Below are positions 45,606 to 54,680 of a DNA stretch of 64,000 nt, piece after piece. Source of the stretch: Methylobacterium tardum (GTDB lineage Bacteria > Pseudomonadota > Alphaproteobacteria > Rhizobiales > Beijerinckiaceae); assembly GCF_023546765.1 (NCBI RefSeq), contig NZ_CP097484.1:6010001-6074000 (forward strand), given 5' to 3'. The notes beneath the pieces are model-generated. The model was not told the DNA's origin, ran no database searches, and saw nothing but the letters and a program-made list of their open reading frames with translations. The position numbers and the translations under genes are program-made. Position 1 is the first letter of the stretch. Every line of letters starts with the position of its first letter.

Positions 45606-47000
45606 ATGCGCGAACTCGATGTCGATGTGGCGGTGATCGGGGCCGGAACGGCCGGCATCGCCGCGCATCGCGCCGCCACGGCCGCCGGTGCCCGCGCGGT
45701 GCTGATCGAGCGCGGACCGGGCGGCACCACCTGTGCCCGGGTCGGCTGCATGCCCTCCAAGCTGCTGATCGCCGCCGGTGCCGCCGCCCACGCGGCCCGC
45801 AGCACCGATCTGTTCGGAATCCGGGTCTCTGGCGTCACCGTCGACGGCCCGGCCGTGCTGAAACGCCTGCGCGCCGAGCGCGATCGCTTCGTCGCCAGTG
45901 TCTTCGAGGGGCTCGACGCGCTGCCGGACGGCACCCGGATTGCGGGCAGTGCCCGATTCGTCGATGCGCGTACCCTCGTCGTGCAGGGTCAGGCGCAGAT
46001 CCGGTTCCGCGCGGCTGTCATCGCCACGGGATCGAGCCCGGTCGTGCCGGATCCGCTCCAGGGATTGGGTGAGCGCCTCCTGACCACCGACACCCTGTTC
46101 GAGATTCCCGACCTGCCCGATTCGCTGGCGATCCTCGGCGCCGGCGCTGTCGGGATCGAGATCGCCCAGGCGATGGCGCGACTCGGCGTCGTGGTGACAG
46201 TCATCGATGCCGGCGACACCGTCGCCGGCCTGTCCGAGCCTGCCCTCAACCGGCAGGCGATCGAGATCTTCGGCGCGGAGTTCGACCTGCACCTCGGCGC
46301 CCGGGTGCAGGGGGCCGCGGCCGACGGTGACGGCGTGCGGGTCGCCTGGACCGATCGGGCCGGGCAGCCGCAGGTCACGCGGGCGACCCGCATCCTCGCT
46401 GCGGCGGGCCGGTCCCCCAATCTCGCCGATCTCGATCTCGAGGCCGCCGGCCTGCGCGTCGGCGAGGGCGGGGTACCGGATTTCGACCGCCGCAGCCTCG
46501 TCTGCTCAGGGGCGCCCATCCTGATCGCGGGCGATGCCGATGCCTGGCGGCCGGTGCTGCACGAAGCGAGCCGACAGGGCGCTATCGCCGGAGCCAATGC
46601 CGCCGCCCTGGCCGCCAGCCGTGCCGTCGAGGCTCCTGCGCCCCTTCCAGGCTTCGCCATGGTGTTCACACACCCCCAGGTTGCTGTGGTCGGAGCGCCT
46701 CACGATCCCGAGGACCAGGACCGCGTCGTCGGAGGGATGGATTTCTCCGATCAAGGGCGGGCCCGCGTCGAGGGCCTGAACCGCGGCGGGATCCGCCTCT
46801 GGGCCGATCGGAGCGGCCGGCTGCTCGGCGGCGAGATGCTGGGCCCTGCCGTGGAGCACCTTGCCCATCTGTTGATTTATGTTCTTGCCGAGGGCCGCAC
46901 GGTGAGGAGCCTGTGCGAGAGACCGGCATATCATCCTACAGTTGAGGAAGGACTTGTGAGCGCAATGTCCGACATTCAACGAAAGATTTACGGGAGTTGA
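45606..47000 (+). CDS. Dihydrolipoyl dehydrogenase-like flavoprotein disulfide reductase
   Basis: 464-residue class I pyridine nucleotide-disulfide oxidoreductase: FAD-binding GAGTAGIAA, redox CxxxxC in TTCARVGCMPSK, NAD-binding GAGAVGIEIAQAMARLG, and the C-terminal His-Glu pair in AYHPTVEEG. The closest type by pattern is dihydrolipoyl dehydrogenase, but no lipoyl-dependent complex genes are nearby, so another partner is possible. Start at 45606 or the in-frame ATG at 45591. It ends right at the bacteriophytochrome gene. Confidence 0.85.
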   Translation: MRELDVDVAVIGAGTAGIAAHRAATAAGARAVLIERGPGGTTCARVGCMPSKLLIAAGAAAHAARSTDLFGIRVSGVTVDGPAVLKRLRAERDRFVASVFEGLDALPDGTRIAGSARFVDARTLVVQGQAQIRFRAAVIATGSSPVVPDPLQGLGERLLTTDTLFEIPDLPDSLAILGAGAVGIEIAQAMARLGVVVTVIDAGDTVAGLSEPALNRQAIEIFGAEFDLHLGARVQGAAADGDGVRVAWTDRAGQPQVTRATRILAAAGRSPNLADLDLEAAGLRVGEGGVPDFDRRSLVCSGAPILIAGDADAWRPVLHEASRQGAIAGANAAALAASRAVEAPAPLPGFAMVFTHPQVAVVGAPHDPEDQDRVVGGMDFSDQGRARVEGLNRGGIRLWADRSGRLLGGEMLGPAVEHLAHLLIYVLAEGRTVRSLCERPAYHPTVEEGLVSAMSDIQRKIYGS

Positions 47001-47077
47001 TCTTGTCGCGACCACAATCGTTGCGCTTCGTCCGATCGTGCCGTCATATCCGATTGAATGAGCTGGTTTCGTTCCTG

Positions 47078-49693
47078 ATGCCGCCGAGCCAGGCCCCCGA
47101 TAACGGCGTCGACCTCGACGTGCTCGCGCCCGACGCGATCGACCGCCTGGATCAGGGCGTCATCGGTCTCGATGCGGCCGGAGCCATCGTGGCGTTCAGC
47201 GAGGGCGCGAGCGCGATCTCGGGCCTGTCACGCGACGCCGTCCTGGGACGCAACTACTTCCGCGACGTGATGCCGGGCACCAACGTCCCGAGCTTCCGGG
47301 GCCGCTTCCTCGCCGGCGCCCGTCGCGGCGCCCTGGATGAGAGCTTCGACTATGTCTTCGGCCGGCTGCCGCAGCCGCTGCGGGCCCGGGTCCATATGCG
47401 TCATGGAACGATCGCGGCGGGTGCTCCGGTGACGTGGCTGACCATCGATCCGCTCGAGAGCCTCGGGGCCGGTCTGTCGCGCGAGGCCGTGATGGCGGCG
47501 ATCGGGCAGCGCGTCCGGGCCGAGCCGGTCGATGCCAGCATCTGCGAGCGCGAGCCGATCCACATCCCCGGCTCGATCCAGCCCAATGCCGTGATGCTCG
47601 CCGCCGACGCGGCGACCCTGCTGGTGCTCGCTTACTCGGCGAACGTGTCCGAGATCGTCGATCCGTCCGAGCTGCCGCTGGCGGGCCGCCCGCTCGCCGA
47701 TATCCTGCCGGCGGCGTTCATCGAGGCGGTTCAGGCGCGCTTGGCGAGCGGGACCCTGGATGACGGCCGCTCGGTGCGTCGCCGGCTGCTCCTTCCGGGC
47801 CGGAGCACGCCTTACCATGCCGTTGCCCATGCCCATGCCGGGCGGCTCATCGTCGAACTCGAGCTGGAACCCGACTCGGCCGACGACTTCGCCACGGCCA
47901 GTCAGGTCGACGTCGAACTCGCAGTCGGTCGCCTGCGCGAGGCCGCGACCCTGGCGGATGCCGCCCGGATCGCCGCCCTCGAGATCCGCGCCCTGACGGG
48001 CTTCGAGGCGGTGCTGGTCTACCGGTTCGACAGCGACTGGAACGGCGAGGCGGTGGCCGAGGACAAGGTGCCCGATTGGTCGCGGAGCCTGCTGGGGCTG
48101 CGCTTTCCGGCCTCCGACATCCCGGCCCAGGCGCGTGCCCTCTACACGAAGGCCAAGAGCCGCTTCGTGATCGACCGCGACAGCGTGCCGGTCGGTCTGG
48201 TCGCGGCGCCGGCCGCCGGCAACGCCCCGATCGACCTCACCTTCGCGCAGCACCGGACGCTGTCGCCGATCCACTTGGAGTACCAGCGCAACCTCGGCGT
48301 GAACGGGTCGATGTCGATCTCGATCATGGTCGAGGGCCGGCTCTGGGGCCTGATGATCGGCCACCACCGCCGTCCGCATTACGTCACGCCGGAGACCCGC
48401 TCCGCCGCGACGGTGCTCACCGACGCCTTCGCCATGCGGGTGCAGGAGATCGAGTCCCGCCGGCTCTGGGACGAGCGCCAGGCCCATCTCGATGTCGAGG
48501 GGCGCCTCGTGCGCGGGCTGACCCGGTCCGACGATTTCGTGGCGGCCCTGACCGGCGGCGCGACCACGCTGCTCGACCTGTTCAGCGCCACGGGTGCCGG
48601 CATCGTCTCGGGTGAGCGGGTCACGCAGATCGGCCGGACGCCGCCGCCCGACATGATGGCGGCGATCGCGGGCTGGCTGCGGGAACGGATGCCCGCGGGG
48701 GAAAGCGTCTACAGCAGCAACAGCTTCACCTCCGAGTACCTGGAAGCGGCGCCGCACCGCGAGATCGCGAGCGGCCTGCTGGCCGCCTTCGTCGACGAGT
48801 CGCGGGAGAACCTGCTGCTCTGGTTCCGCCCCGAAGTGCCCAGCACGGTCACGTGGGGCGGCGACCCGCGCAAGCCCGTTCTCGCCGGAAGCGGCCCTGT
48901 CGCCGTGCTGCCGCGCCGCTCCTTCGAGCGCTGGGTGGAGGAGCGCACCGGTTTCGCGGCACCCTGGGCGGAGTGGCAGCTCCAGCTCGCGGCTTCGCTG
49001 ACCGAGGCCGTGGAGGGCGTCGTGCTGCGCCAGAGCCGCAAGATCGACGAGCTGACGAGCCTTCTGGCCGAGAAGGAGCGCCTGCTCGAGCAGAAAGACT
49101 TGCTGACCCGCGAGATCGACCACCGGGTGAAGAACTCCCTGCAGATCGTCTCCGCCTTCCTGCAGATGCAGCGGCGGCAGATCGCCGACGGCGAAGCCCG
49201 GCAGGCCTTCGCCGATACCTCTGCCCGGGTGATGAGCGTCGCCCGGGTGCACGACAGCCTGTATCAGGCGGAACGGTTCGGCGAGGTCGATCTCGGCCAG
49301 ACCATCGAGAGCCTGTGCAACGATCTTGCGGGACTCGCCGGCGACGGACACGCCGTGGATATGTCCGCGGAGCCAGGCCTGATGGTGCCCTACCGCAAGG
49401 CGGTCGCGCTCTCGCTGATCGCCACGGAACTCGTGACCAACGCCTTCAAATACGCCGCGAATCCGGCCGGGGGCGGCCGCGTCGAGGTGAAGGTCTCGGC
49501 CTCCGGTCCCGGAGAGGTCCAGCTCCGGGTCTGCGATGATGGCGCCGGCCTGCCCGACGATTGGGCCGACGCCAAGGCCCGCGGCAAGGGATCCGGCCTG
49601 GGCATGAAGCTGATCCGGGCGATGCTCGAACAGATCAACGCCCGGCTCGACGTCGCCAACAATCCCGGCGCCTGCTTCACGATCACCGCGTGA
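47078..49693 (+). CDS. bphP: Bacteriophytochrome histidine kinase with N-terminal PYP-like domain
   Basis: 871-residue red/far-red sensor kinase. Residues about 15-125 resemble photoactive yellow protein (GRNYFRDVMPGTNVPSFRGRF), but its chromophore Cys69 is Gly67; Tyr42, Glu46 and Arg52 are Phe40, Ala44 and Leu50. A phytochrome core follows: Cys156 in ICEREPIHIPGSIQP (biliverdin site), the next position Asn instead of the usual His, GAF with PASDIP (344-349) and SPIHLEY (His399), PHY with PRRSF. Then HisKA_2 with EIDHRVKNSLQ (His682) and an intact ATPase (TELVTNAFKYA, DDGAGLP, GSGLGMKLI). A TTG at 47003 with GGGAG six bases upstream is an alternative start. Confidence 0.88.
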   Translation: MPPSQAPDNGVDLDVLAPDAIDRLDQGVIGLDAAGAIVAFSEGASAISGLSRDAVLGRNYFRDVMPGTNVPSFRGRFLAGARRGALDESFDYVFGRLPQPLRARVHMRHGTIAAGAPVTWLTIDPLESLGAGLSREAVMAAIGQRVRAEPVDASICEREPIHIPGSIQPNAVMLAADAATLLVLAYSANVSEIVDPSELPLAGRPLADILPAAFIEAVQARLASGTLDDGRSVRRRLLLPGRSTPYHAVAHAHAGRLIVELELEPDSADDFATASQVDVELAVGRLREAATLADAARIAALEIRALTGFEAVLVYRFDSDWNGEAVAEDKVPDWSRSLLGLRFPASDIPAQARALYTKAKSRFVIDRDSVPVGLVAAPAAGNAPIDLTFAQHRTLSPIHLEYQRNLGVNGSMSISIMVEGRLWGLMIGHHRRPHYVTPETRSAATVLTDAFAMRVQEIESRRLWDERQAHLDVEGRLVRGLTRSDDFVAALTGGATTLLDLFSATGAGIVSGERVTQIGRTPPPDMMAAIAGWLRERMPAGESVYSSNSFTSEYLEAAPHREIASGLLAAFVDESRENLLLWFRPEVPSTVTWGGDPRKPVLAGSGPVAVLPRRSFERWVEERTGFAAPWAEWQLQLAASLTEAVEGVVLRQSRKIDELTSLLAEKERLLEQKDLLTREIDHRVKNSLQIVSAFLQMQRRQIADGEARQAFADTSARVMSVARVHDSLYQAERFGEVDLGQTIESLCNDLAGLAGDGHAVDMSAEPGLMVPYRKAVALSLIATELVTNAFKYAANPAGGGRVEVKVSASGPGEVQLRVCDDGAGLPDDWADAKARGKGSGLGMKLIRAMLEQINARLDVANNPGACFTITA

Positions 49694-50312
49694 GCGCACC
49701 CGGATCGATGGGCCGCGACAGCCTGCATGCCGGGCTTCGGACGGCCACGGGGCCAGCCCACCGGCCCTGGAGGATTCCCTCGACTGGCGGGCGCGCGTCG
49801 CGACGCTTCCGGGCTATCGCACCCTGCTGGCGCGGCTCCACGGTTTCCATGCGGCCTGGGAGCCGGTGATCGGCGCCGAGCTGGCCGATGACGCTTTTCT
49901 CGCACCGCGGCGCCGCCTCGCGCTGCTGGCCGCGGACCTCCAGCATCTCGGACTGAGTCCCGATGCGGTGGCCGCGCTGCCGCTGCCGATGCTCGGCGGT
50001 CGTGAGGGGCCTATCCTTCGAGGACCGGCCGCGGCCACGGGCGCGCTCTACGTGCTGGAGGGCTCGACGCTGGGCGGCAAAGTGATCGGCCGGCATATCG
50101 CCGACCTGCATGGCCTGTCCGGCGCCGGGCTCGCCTATTACCGGGCGCACGGCCCGGCCGCCGGGGCGATGTGGGCGACCCTCCGGGCGCGGCTCGAAAC
50201 CTTCGCGGACGATCCGGCCGCGGAAGCGGTCCTGACCGGAGCCGCGGTGGCCACCTTCGCGGCGATGCGCGCGTGGCTGAGCCCCGCGCCCGAGGGTGCT
50301 GCCGGGCCCTGA
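49690..50312 (+). CDS. bphO: Bacteriophytochrome-associated heme oxygenase, frameshifted
   Basis: Biliverdin-producing heme oxygenase, about 207 residues when restored. The GTG at 49690-49692 overlaps the bphP stop (GTGA). The first frame gives DSLHAGLRTATGPAH with the likely proximal His. The rest (ALEDSLDW...ALYVLEGSTLGGKVIGRHI) lies in a second frame. One base is missing near CCGGCCC (49761-49767): one more G or C restores AHRALEDSL. Biliverdin is the cofactor of the neighbouring phytochrome, so the pairing is functional. Either a consensus error or a damaged gene; if real, the cell would need another biliverdin source. Confidence 0.83.
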
Positions 50313-50440
50313 GCGCCGCATATCCAGCCGGTCGGCGCGCGGGTTTCCCATGAAAGCCAGCAGGCACGGCATTTGACGGGCCGCGTCGGAGCGGCTGTCA
50401 CTCCGGGTGGATCAACCCCTCCGAACAGGCCCGTTCACCG

Positions 50441-50887
50441 ATGCTCGCTCTCGCGATACCCGCCTTGCTCGCTATCCTGGCAGGGGCCGGCCTCGTCCTG
50501 CAGCAGATCCTGAACGCGAATTTGCGCGTCGGGCTCGCCTCCGCGTCGTGGGCGGGATTTGCCAGCTACGCGGTCGGTCTCACCTGCATGGCGCTCCTGG
50601 CCGCAGCCCTGCGCGATCCCGTGCCGGCGGCGAGCGTCGCGGGGCGTATCCCGTGGTGGACCTGGAGCGGGGGCCTGTTCGGCGCCCTCTTCATCGGGCT
50701 GGCGATCCTACTCGTCCCGAAGCTCGGCGCCGCGACCTTCTTCGCCCTCCTGGTGACGGGTCAGATGCTCGCCTCGATCGTGTTCGATCAGTTCGGCCTG
50801 CTCGGCTTGGCGCAGCGATCCGTCGATCTGCCGCGCCTGATCGGGGTCGGGCTCCTGATCGGCGGCGTCGTGCTGATCCGCCGATAG
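50441..50887 (+). CDS. DMT-family transporter (YdcZ/DUF606-like)
   Basis: 148-residue protein with about five membrane helices of the short DMT/YdcZ family (ILAGAGLVLQQILNANLR, SWAGFASYAVGL, GGLFGALFIGLAILLVPKLGAA, LLIGGVVLI). Such small members often work as homo- or heterodimers; substrate unknown. Downstream of bphO after about 130 bases, convergent with gmk. Confidence 0.82.
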   Translation: MLALAIPALLAILAGAGLVLQQILNANLRVGLASASWAGFASYAVGLTCMALLAAALRDPVPAASVAGRIPWWTWSGGLFGALFIGLAILLVPKLGAATFFALLVTGQMLASIVFDQFGLLGLAQRSVDLPRLIGVGLLIGGVVLIRR

Positions 50888-50902
50888 GAAGGCTCCGGGC
50901 CT

Positions 50903-51595
50903 CTACGGTGTCTCGGCCAGCAAGCCGTCGGCGAACTGCGCCAGCCCCGTGCGGCGCGCGCGCTTGAGCCGCTCGGCCGCCAGGATGCCCTGCAGCGCCT
51001 TGAAGGCGTTCTGCAGGTCGTCGTTGACGATGACGTAATCGTACTCGACCCAGCGCTGGATCTCGGTCCGGGCGTTGGCGAGACGCTTCTCGATGGTGTC
51101 GGCCGAATCCTCGGCCCGACGCTCAAGGCGCTGGCGAAGTTCGGCCATGCTGGGCGGCAGGATGAAGACCGTCACGACATCCTGGGCCAGCTTCGCGCGC
51201 ACCTGCCGTGTGCCCTGGTAGTCGATGTCGAAGATCATGTCCCGGCCGGCCCCGAGCACCTTCTCCACCGGCCGGCGGGGCGTCCCGTAGAAATTGCCGT
51301 GGACCTCGGCCCACTCGAGCAGGTCGTCGCGGCTGCGCAGGTCCTCGAACGCCTCGCGATCGATGAAGTGATAGTGGCGCCCGTCGATCTCGGACGGGCG
51401 GCGGGACCGCGTGGTCACGGAGATCGACAGGTCGAGCGCCCAGGCCGGATCCTGCGCGATCGCCCGTGTCAGGGTGGTCTTGCCCGCCCCGGAGGGCGAG
51501 GACAGGATCAGGATCAGCCCACGCCGCGCGATGGGGTCGAAGGCGCCGCCGGCCGGCTCGGTCATGCGCGTGTCTCCGCGGGGTTCGGCATCCAT
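50903..51595 (-). CDS. gmk: Guanylate kinase
   Basis: 230-residue enzyme converting GMP and ATP to GDP and ADP. P-loop [13 protein letters not shown]-binding region [19 protein letters not shown] and the [10 protein letters not shown] segment. E. coli Gmk is 207. I start at 51595, where GTGAGG lies six bases upstream; the ATG at 51565 is possible. It starts 19 bases after the yicC stop, so it is the last gene of the yicC-gmk unit. Confidence 0.93.
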   Translation of the reverse strand: MDAEPRGDTRMTEPAGGAFDPIARRGLILILSSPSGAGKTTLTRAIAQDPAWALDLSISVTTRSRRPSEIDGRHYHFIDREAFEDLRSRDDLLEWAEVHGNFYGTPRRPVEKVLGAGRDMIFDIDYQGTRQVRAKLAQDVVTVFILPPSMAELRQRLERRAEDSADTIEKRLANARTEIQRWVEYDYVIVNDDLQNAFKALQGILAAERLKRARRTGLAQFADGLLAETP

Positions 51596-51614
51596 TTCCT
51601 CACGTCTCGACCGG

Positions 51615-52489
51615 TCATTCGATGTTCTGGACCTGCTCGCGGAACTGCTCGACCACGGCCTTCAGGTCGAGCCCGATCCGCGACAGGGTGATGTCGTTGG
51701 CCTTCGCGCACAGGGTGTTGGCCTCGCGTCCGAATTCCTGAGCCAGGAAGTCGAGGCGGCGGCCGATCGCGCCGCCGGCGGCCAGCAGCTCCTGGGCGCT
51801 GGTGACATGGGCCCTGAGGCGGTCCAGCTCCTCGCGGACATCCGCCTTCCCGGCGAGCAGCATGGCCTCCTGATGCAGGCGGTCGGGATCGAGGCCGCTG
51901 CCGCCCAGCGCCGCCACGGCGGCCGCCAGCGCGCGCGCACCGCCTCGGGCTGGCGCGCCGGGTTGTCCTCCGCGGCCTGCGTCAGCGCGGCGATCCGGGC
52001 GACCTGGGCACCGACGACCTGCTCCAGCTGACGGCCCTCGGCGTGGCGCGCCTCGGCGAGATCCGCGACCAACCGGACGACGCCCGCGGCGAGATCCCGG
52101 GCGAGCGCCTCCGTGTCGGTCGCCTCGTCCTCCGTCTCGATCACGCCACGGATGCCGAGCAGCCCGTCCAGGGTGGCGGGTGCCACGCCCTCGGGAACCG
52201 GCACCCGGGCTACGGCCTGCGCGAGACTGGCCAGAAGAGCCTCGTTGATCCGGACCCGCGTCGTCGCCTCCGGCCGGGTCAGCGTCAGCGTCAGCTGGCA
52301 CTGGCCGCGGGTGAGGGTCTTCTGGAGGGCCGTGCGGGCGGTCTCGCCGAGGCCGTCATAGCCGGCCGGCACGCGGACGCGCACGTCGAGGCCGCGCCCG
52401 TTGACGCTGCGGACCTCCCAGGCCCATTGCACCGGCCCGGTGGTGCCCGCCGCGCGGGCGAAGCCGGTCATGCTCGCGATCTGGGCCAT
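51615..52489 (-). CDS. yicC: YicC-family endoribonuclease/stress protein, frameshifted
   Basis: YicC family (about 292 residues when restored; E. coli 287), reported as an endoribonuclease acting on small RNAs. The N-terminal YicC_N half ([27 protein letters not shown]) is in one frame to [12 protein letters not shown]. The C-terminal DUF1732 half ([73 protein letters not shown]) is in the next. One base is missing within the alternating GCGCGCGC run at about 51929-51939. Upstream of gmk, a conserved order in alphaproteobacteria. Confidence 0.85.
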
Positions 52490-52606
52490 GGCGACCCCCA
52501 TCCCCCCTCGAAGATCGGGGCCTGTAGCACGGATCTGCGGGTGGGGAAGAGGTCGGTCGGTTCGTCGGCGCCGGCGAGGCCCCCGGAGGACAGGGGCGCG
52601 GCGGGA

Positions 52607-53035
52607 TCACGCGCCGGGCTGACCCTGCGTCACGGCCGCCGCGTCCATCCACATCAGCTCGATCACGTGGCCGTCGAGATCCTCGAGGTTGCGGCTGTAC
52701 ATCATCTCGCCCATCGCCTGCGGAGCTCTGAGGTCTGCGCGTCCTCCGGCGTCGACCGCCCGCGCGACGCGCGCATCGACCGCGGCCCGGCTCTCCTCCG
52801 ACAGGCAGATCAGCACCTCGGTGGCGGCGCGGGCGTCGGCGATCGGGCGCGGCGCGAAATGGGCGAAATGCGCGTGGCTGAGCAGCATCACCACGATGGC
52901 GTCGGAGAACACCATCGCGGCGGCGGTGCCCGGCTGGGAGAAGCGGGCGTCCCGCTCCGCCCCGAGGGCCGCGTAGAATCCGGCCGCGCGTTCGACGTCG
53001 GCCACGGGCAGGTTCACGAAGATCATCCGGGGCAT
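52607..53035 (-). CDS. VOC/glyoxalase-family protein
   Basis: 142-residue protein of the vicinal oxygen chelate fold with repeated beta-alpha-beta-beta-beta modules: MIFVNLPVADVERAAGFYAALG and YSRNLEDLDGHVIELMWMD. This type binds a metal ion and may act as an isomerase, dioxygenase or resistance protein; substrate unknown. It sits between mltG and yicC on the same strand. Confidence 0.85.
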   Translation of the reverse strand: MPRMIFVNLPVADVERAAGFYAALGAERDARFSQPGTAAAMVFSDAIVVMLLSHAHFAHFAPRPIADARAATEVLICLSEESRAAVDARVARAVDAGGRADLRAPQAMGEMMYSRNLEDLDGHVIELMWMDAAAVTQGQPGA

Positions 53036-53092
53036 CCGGCTCTCCCTCCCGCGGCAGGCGGCTCGACGTCCGGCCGGGCGTCTCGGAAACGG

Positions 53093-53113
53093 CGGGGCCG
53101 CGATCCGGCCCCG
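53093..53113 (-). terminator. Hairpin after mltG
   Basis: CGGGGCCG-CGATC-CGGCCCCG (8-bp perfect stem, 53093-53113) just past the mltG stop at 53118. On the minus strand it is followed by a weak CCGTTTCC. Possible terminator. Confidence 0.4.
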
Positions 53114-53117
53114 GCCG

Positions 53118-54529
53118 TCAGCGCCGACCGCGCGGCGCCGGCGTCGGATCGGCGAGGGCGGGGACGGTCTTCGGCGAGCCCAGATCGTAGCTGCGGTTCT
53201 TCAGGGGATCGAGGCGCGTGCCCTCGGATGCGTCGAACGCCCGCGAACTCGGCGCTCCGGTTTCGAGGAAGGCCGCGTTCGTGTTGGTTCCGTTCCCCGC
53301 GGGCGCGCCGCCCGGCGCGTAGGCCGAGGCGCGGCCCGGCGTCGCCGGATCGGGGCCGGGCTCGACCTTATCGACCGCGTCCGGCGGCGCCTGCCGGCTC
53401 TTCTCCACCGCCCGCCAGCGGGCGACGTTGCGCTGATGCGCCTCAAGCGAATCGGCGAAGGCGTGCCCGCCGGTCCCGTCCGCCACGAAGAAGAGGTCCT
53501 TGGTCCGCGAGGGGTTGGCGACCGCCTCCAGGGCAGCCCGGCCGGGATTGGCGATCGGGCCCGGCGGCAGGCCCTCGATCACGTAGGTGTTGTAGGGCGT
53601 CGGCCGGTCGATCTCGGAGCGCATGATCCCGCGGCCGAGGGTGCCGCGGCCGCCCACGAGCCCGTAGACGATCGTCGGGTCGGATTGCAGCTTCATCCGC
53701 TTGTTCAGGCGGTTGATGAACACGCCCGCCACCCGCGGACGCTCGTCGGCGCGGCCGGTCTCCTTCTCGACGATCGAGGCCAGCGTGACCATCTCGGCCG
53801 GGGTCCGGACCGGCACGTCGGCGCTGCGCCGGAGCCAGATCTGGTTCAGCACCTCGCGCTGCTTGGCCTTCATCAGGTTGACGATCTGCTGCCGGGTGGC
53901 GCCGCGCTCGAACTTGTAGGTGTCGGGCAGGAGCGAGCCTTCAGCCGGGATGTCGTTGACCTCCCCGGTGAGCACGTCGTTGTCGTTGAGGCGGGTCACG
54001 ATCTGCTCGGAGGTCAGGCCCTCCGGGAACGTGATAGCGTGCTGGACCTGCCGGCCGGTGGCGATCGTGTCGAGCGTGTCGGCGATGCTCGCATGCGCCT
54101 TGAACACGTACTCGCCGGCCCGGAGCGCCGGCCGGCCGCCGAACCGGGCGGCGAACTCGAACAGGCCGGTATGGTCGATCACGCCCTCGCGCTTCAGCGT
54201 GTCGGCGATCTCGGACGTTCCGCTGTGGGTCGGGATCACCACGACCTTGTCGGCCGCGAGTGGTCCCGGCTCGCGGACCTGCCGCTGGAACAGCGTGATC
54301 CCGATCATCGCCGCGATGGCGATCACCACCGCGAAGGTCAGCGCCCCGCTGACGATGCCCACGAGCCCGCTCCGCTCGCGCTCGGGCTTCTCCGGCGGCG
54401 GCGGGGCGGCGGTCGGCTTGATCGCCTCGCCGGGCGAGCGCGGCGAGAGCCGCTGCGGCAGGGCCGGCCCGTCCGTCGGATCCAGCGCGGTGGTCTCGGG
54501 CGCGGGGGCTTTGAGCGGCGGAAGAACAT
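53118..54529 (-). CDS. mltG: Endolytic murein transglycosylase MltG, frameshifted at N-terminus
   Basis: Inner-membrane transglycosylase that cuts nascent glycan strands; about 471 residues when restored. One span (GALTFAVVIAIAAMIGITLF), LysM-like region, then the YceG domain with catalytic Glu in ASIVEKETG and DPTIVYGLVGGRG, and a Pro/Ala tail. The start MFFRRSKP (ATG 54527-54529) and the Pro-rich cytoplasmic leader (PAPETTALDP...EKPERERSGLVGIVSG) are in different frames. Adding one base at the G5 run 54504-54508 joins them. The in-frame GTG at 54360-54362 would omit the leader. Confidence 0.85.
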
Positions 54530-54680
54530 CGGGATCCTGTCTGGGCCCGCGCGACCCGTGACGCGTCGCGGGCCGGGATCGGCTGCCCGCAACCGGGTGC
54601 GCACGTCGAGGGCTCTGACCCTAACCGGGTTTGTGGCGAAAATGCCGTTTCGCGGCGCGAGAGTCGACGGATCGGTGCCG

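Noticed and set aside
47078..47450. Functional photoactive yellow protein module
   Set aside because: Cysteine and three other chromophore-pocket residues are replaced, so p-coumaric acid binding is not expected.
47228..49699. 823-residue minus-strand frame opposite bphP
   Set aside because: Shadow of the phytochrome gene; Arg/Gly/His-rich with no motifs.
49561..49869. Separate 102-residue protein before bphO
   Set aside because: Its last part is out of frame sequence; the N-terminal heme oxygenase residues inside it belong to bphO after correcting one base.
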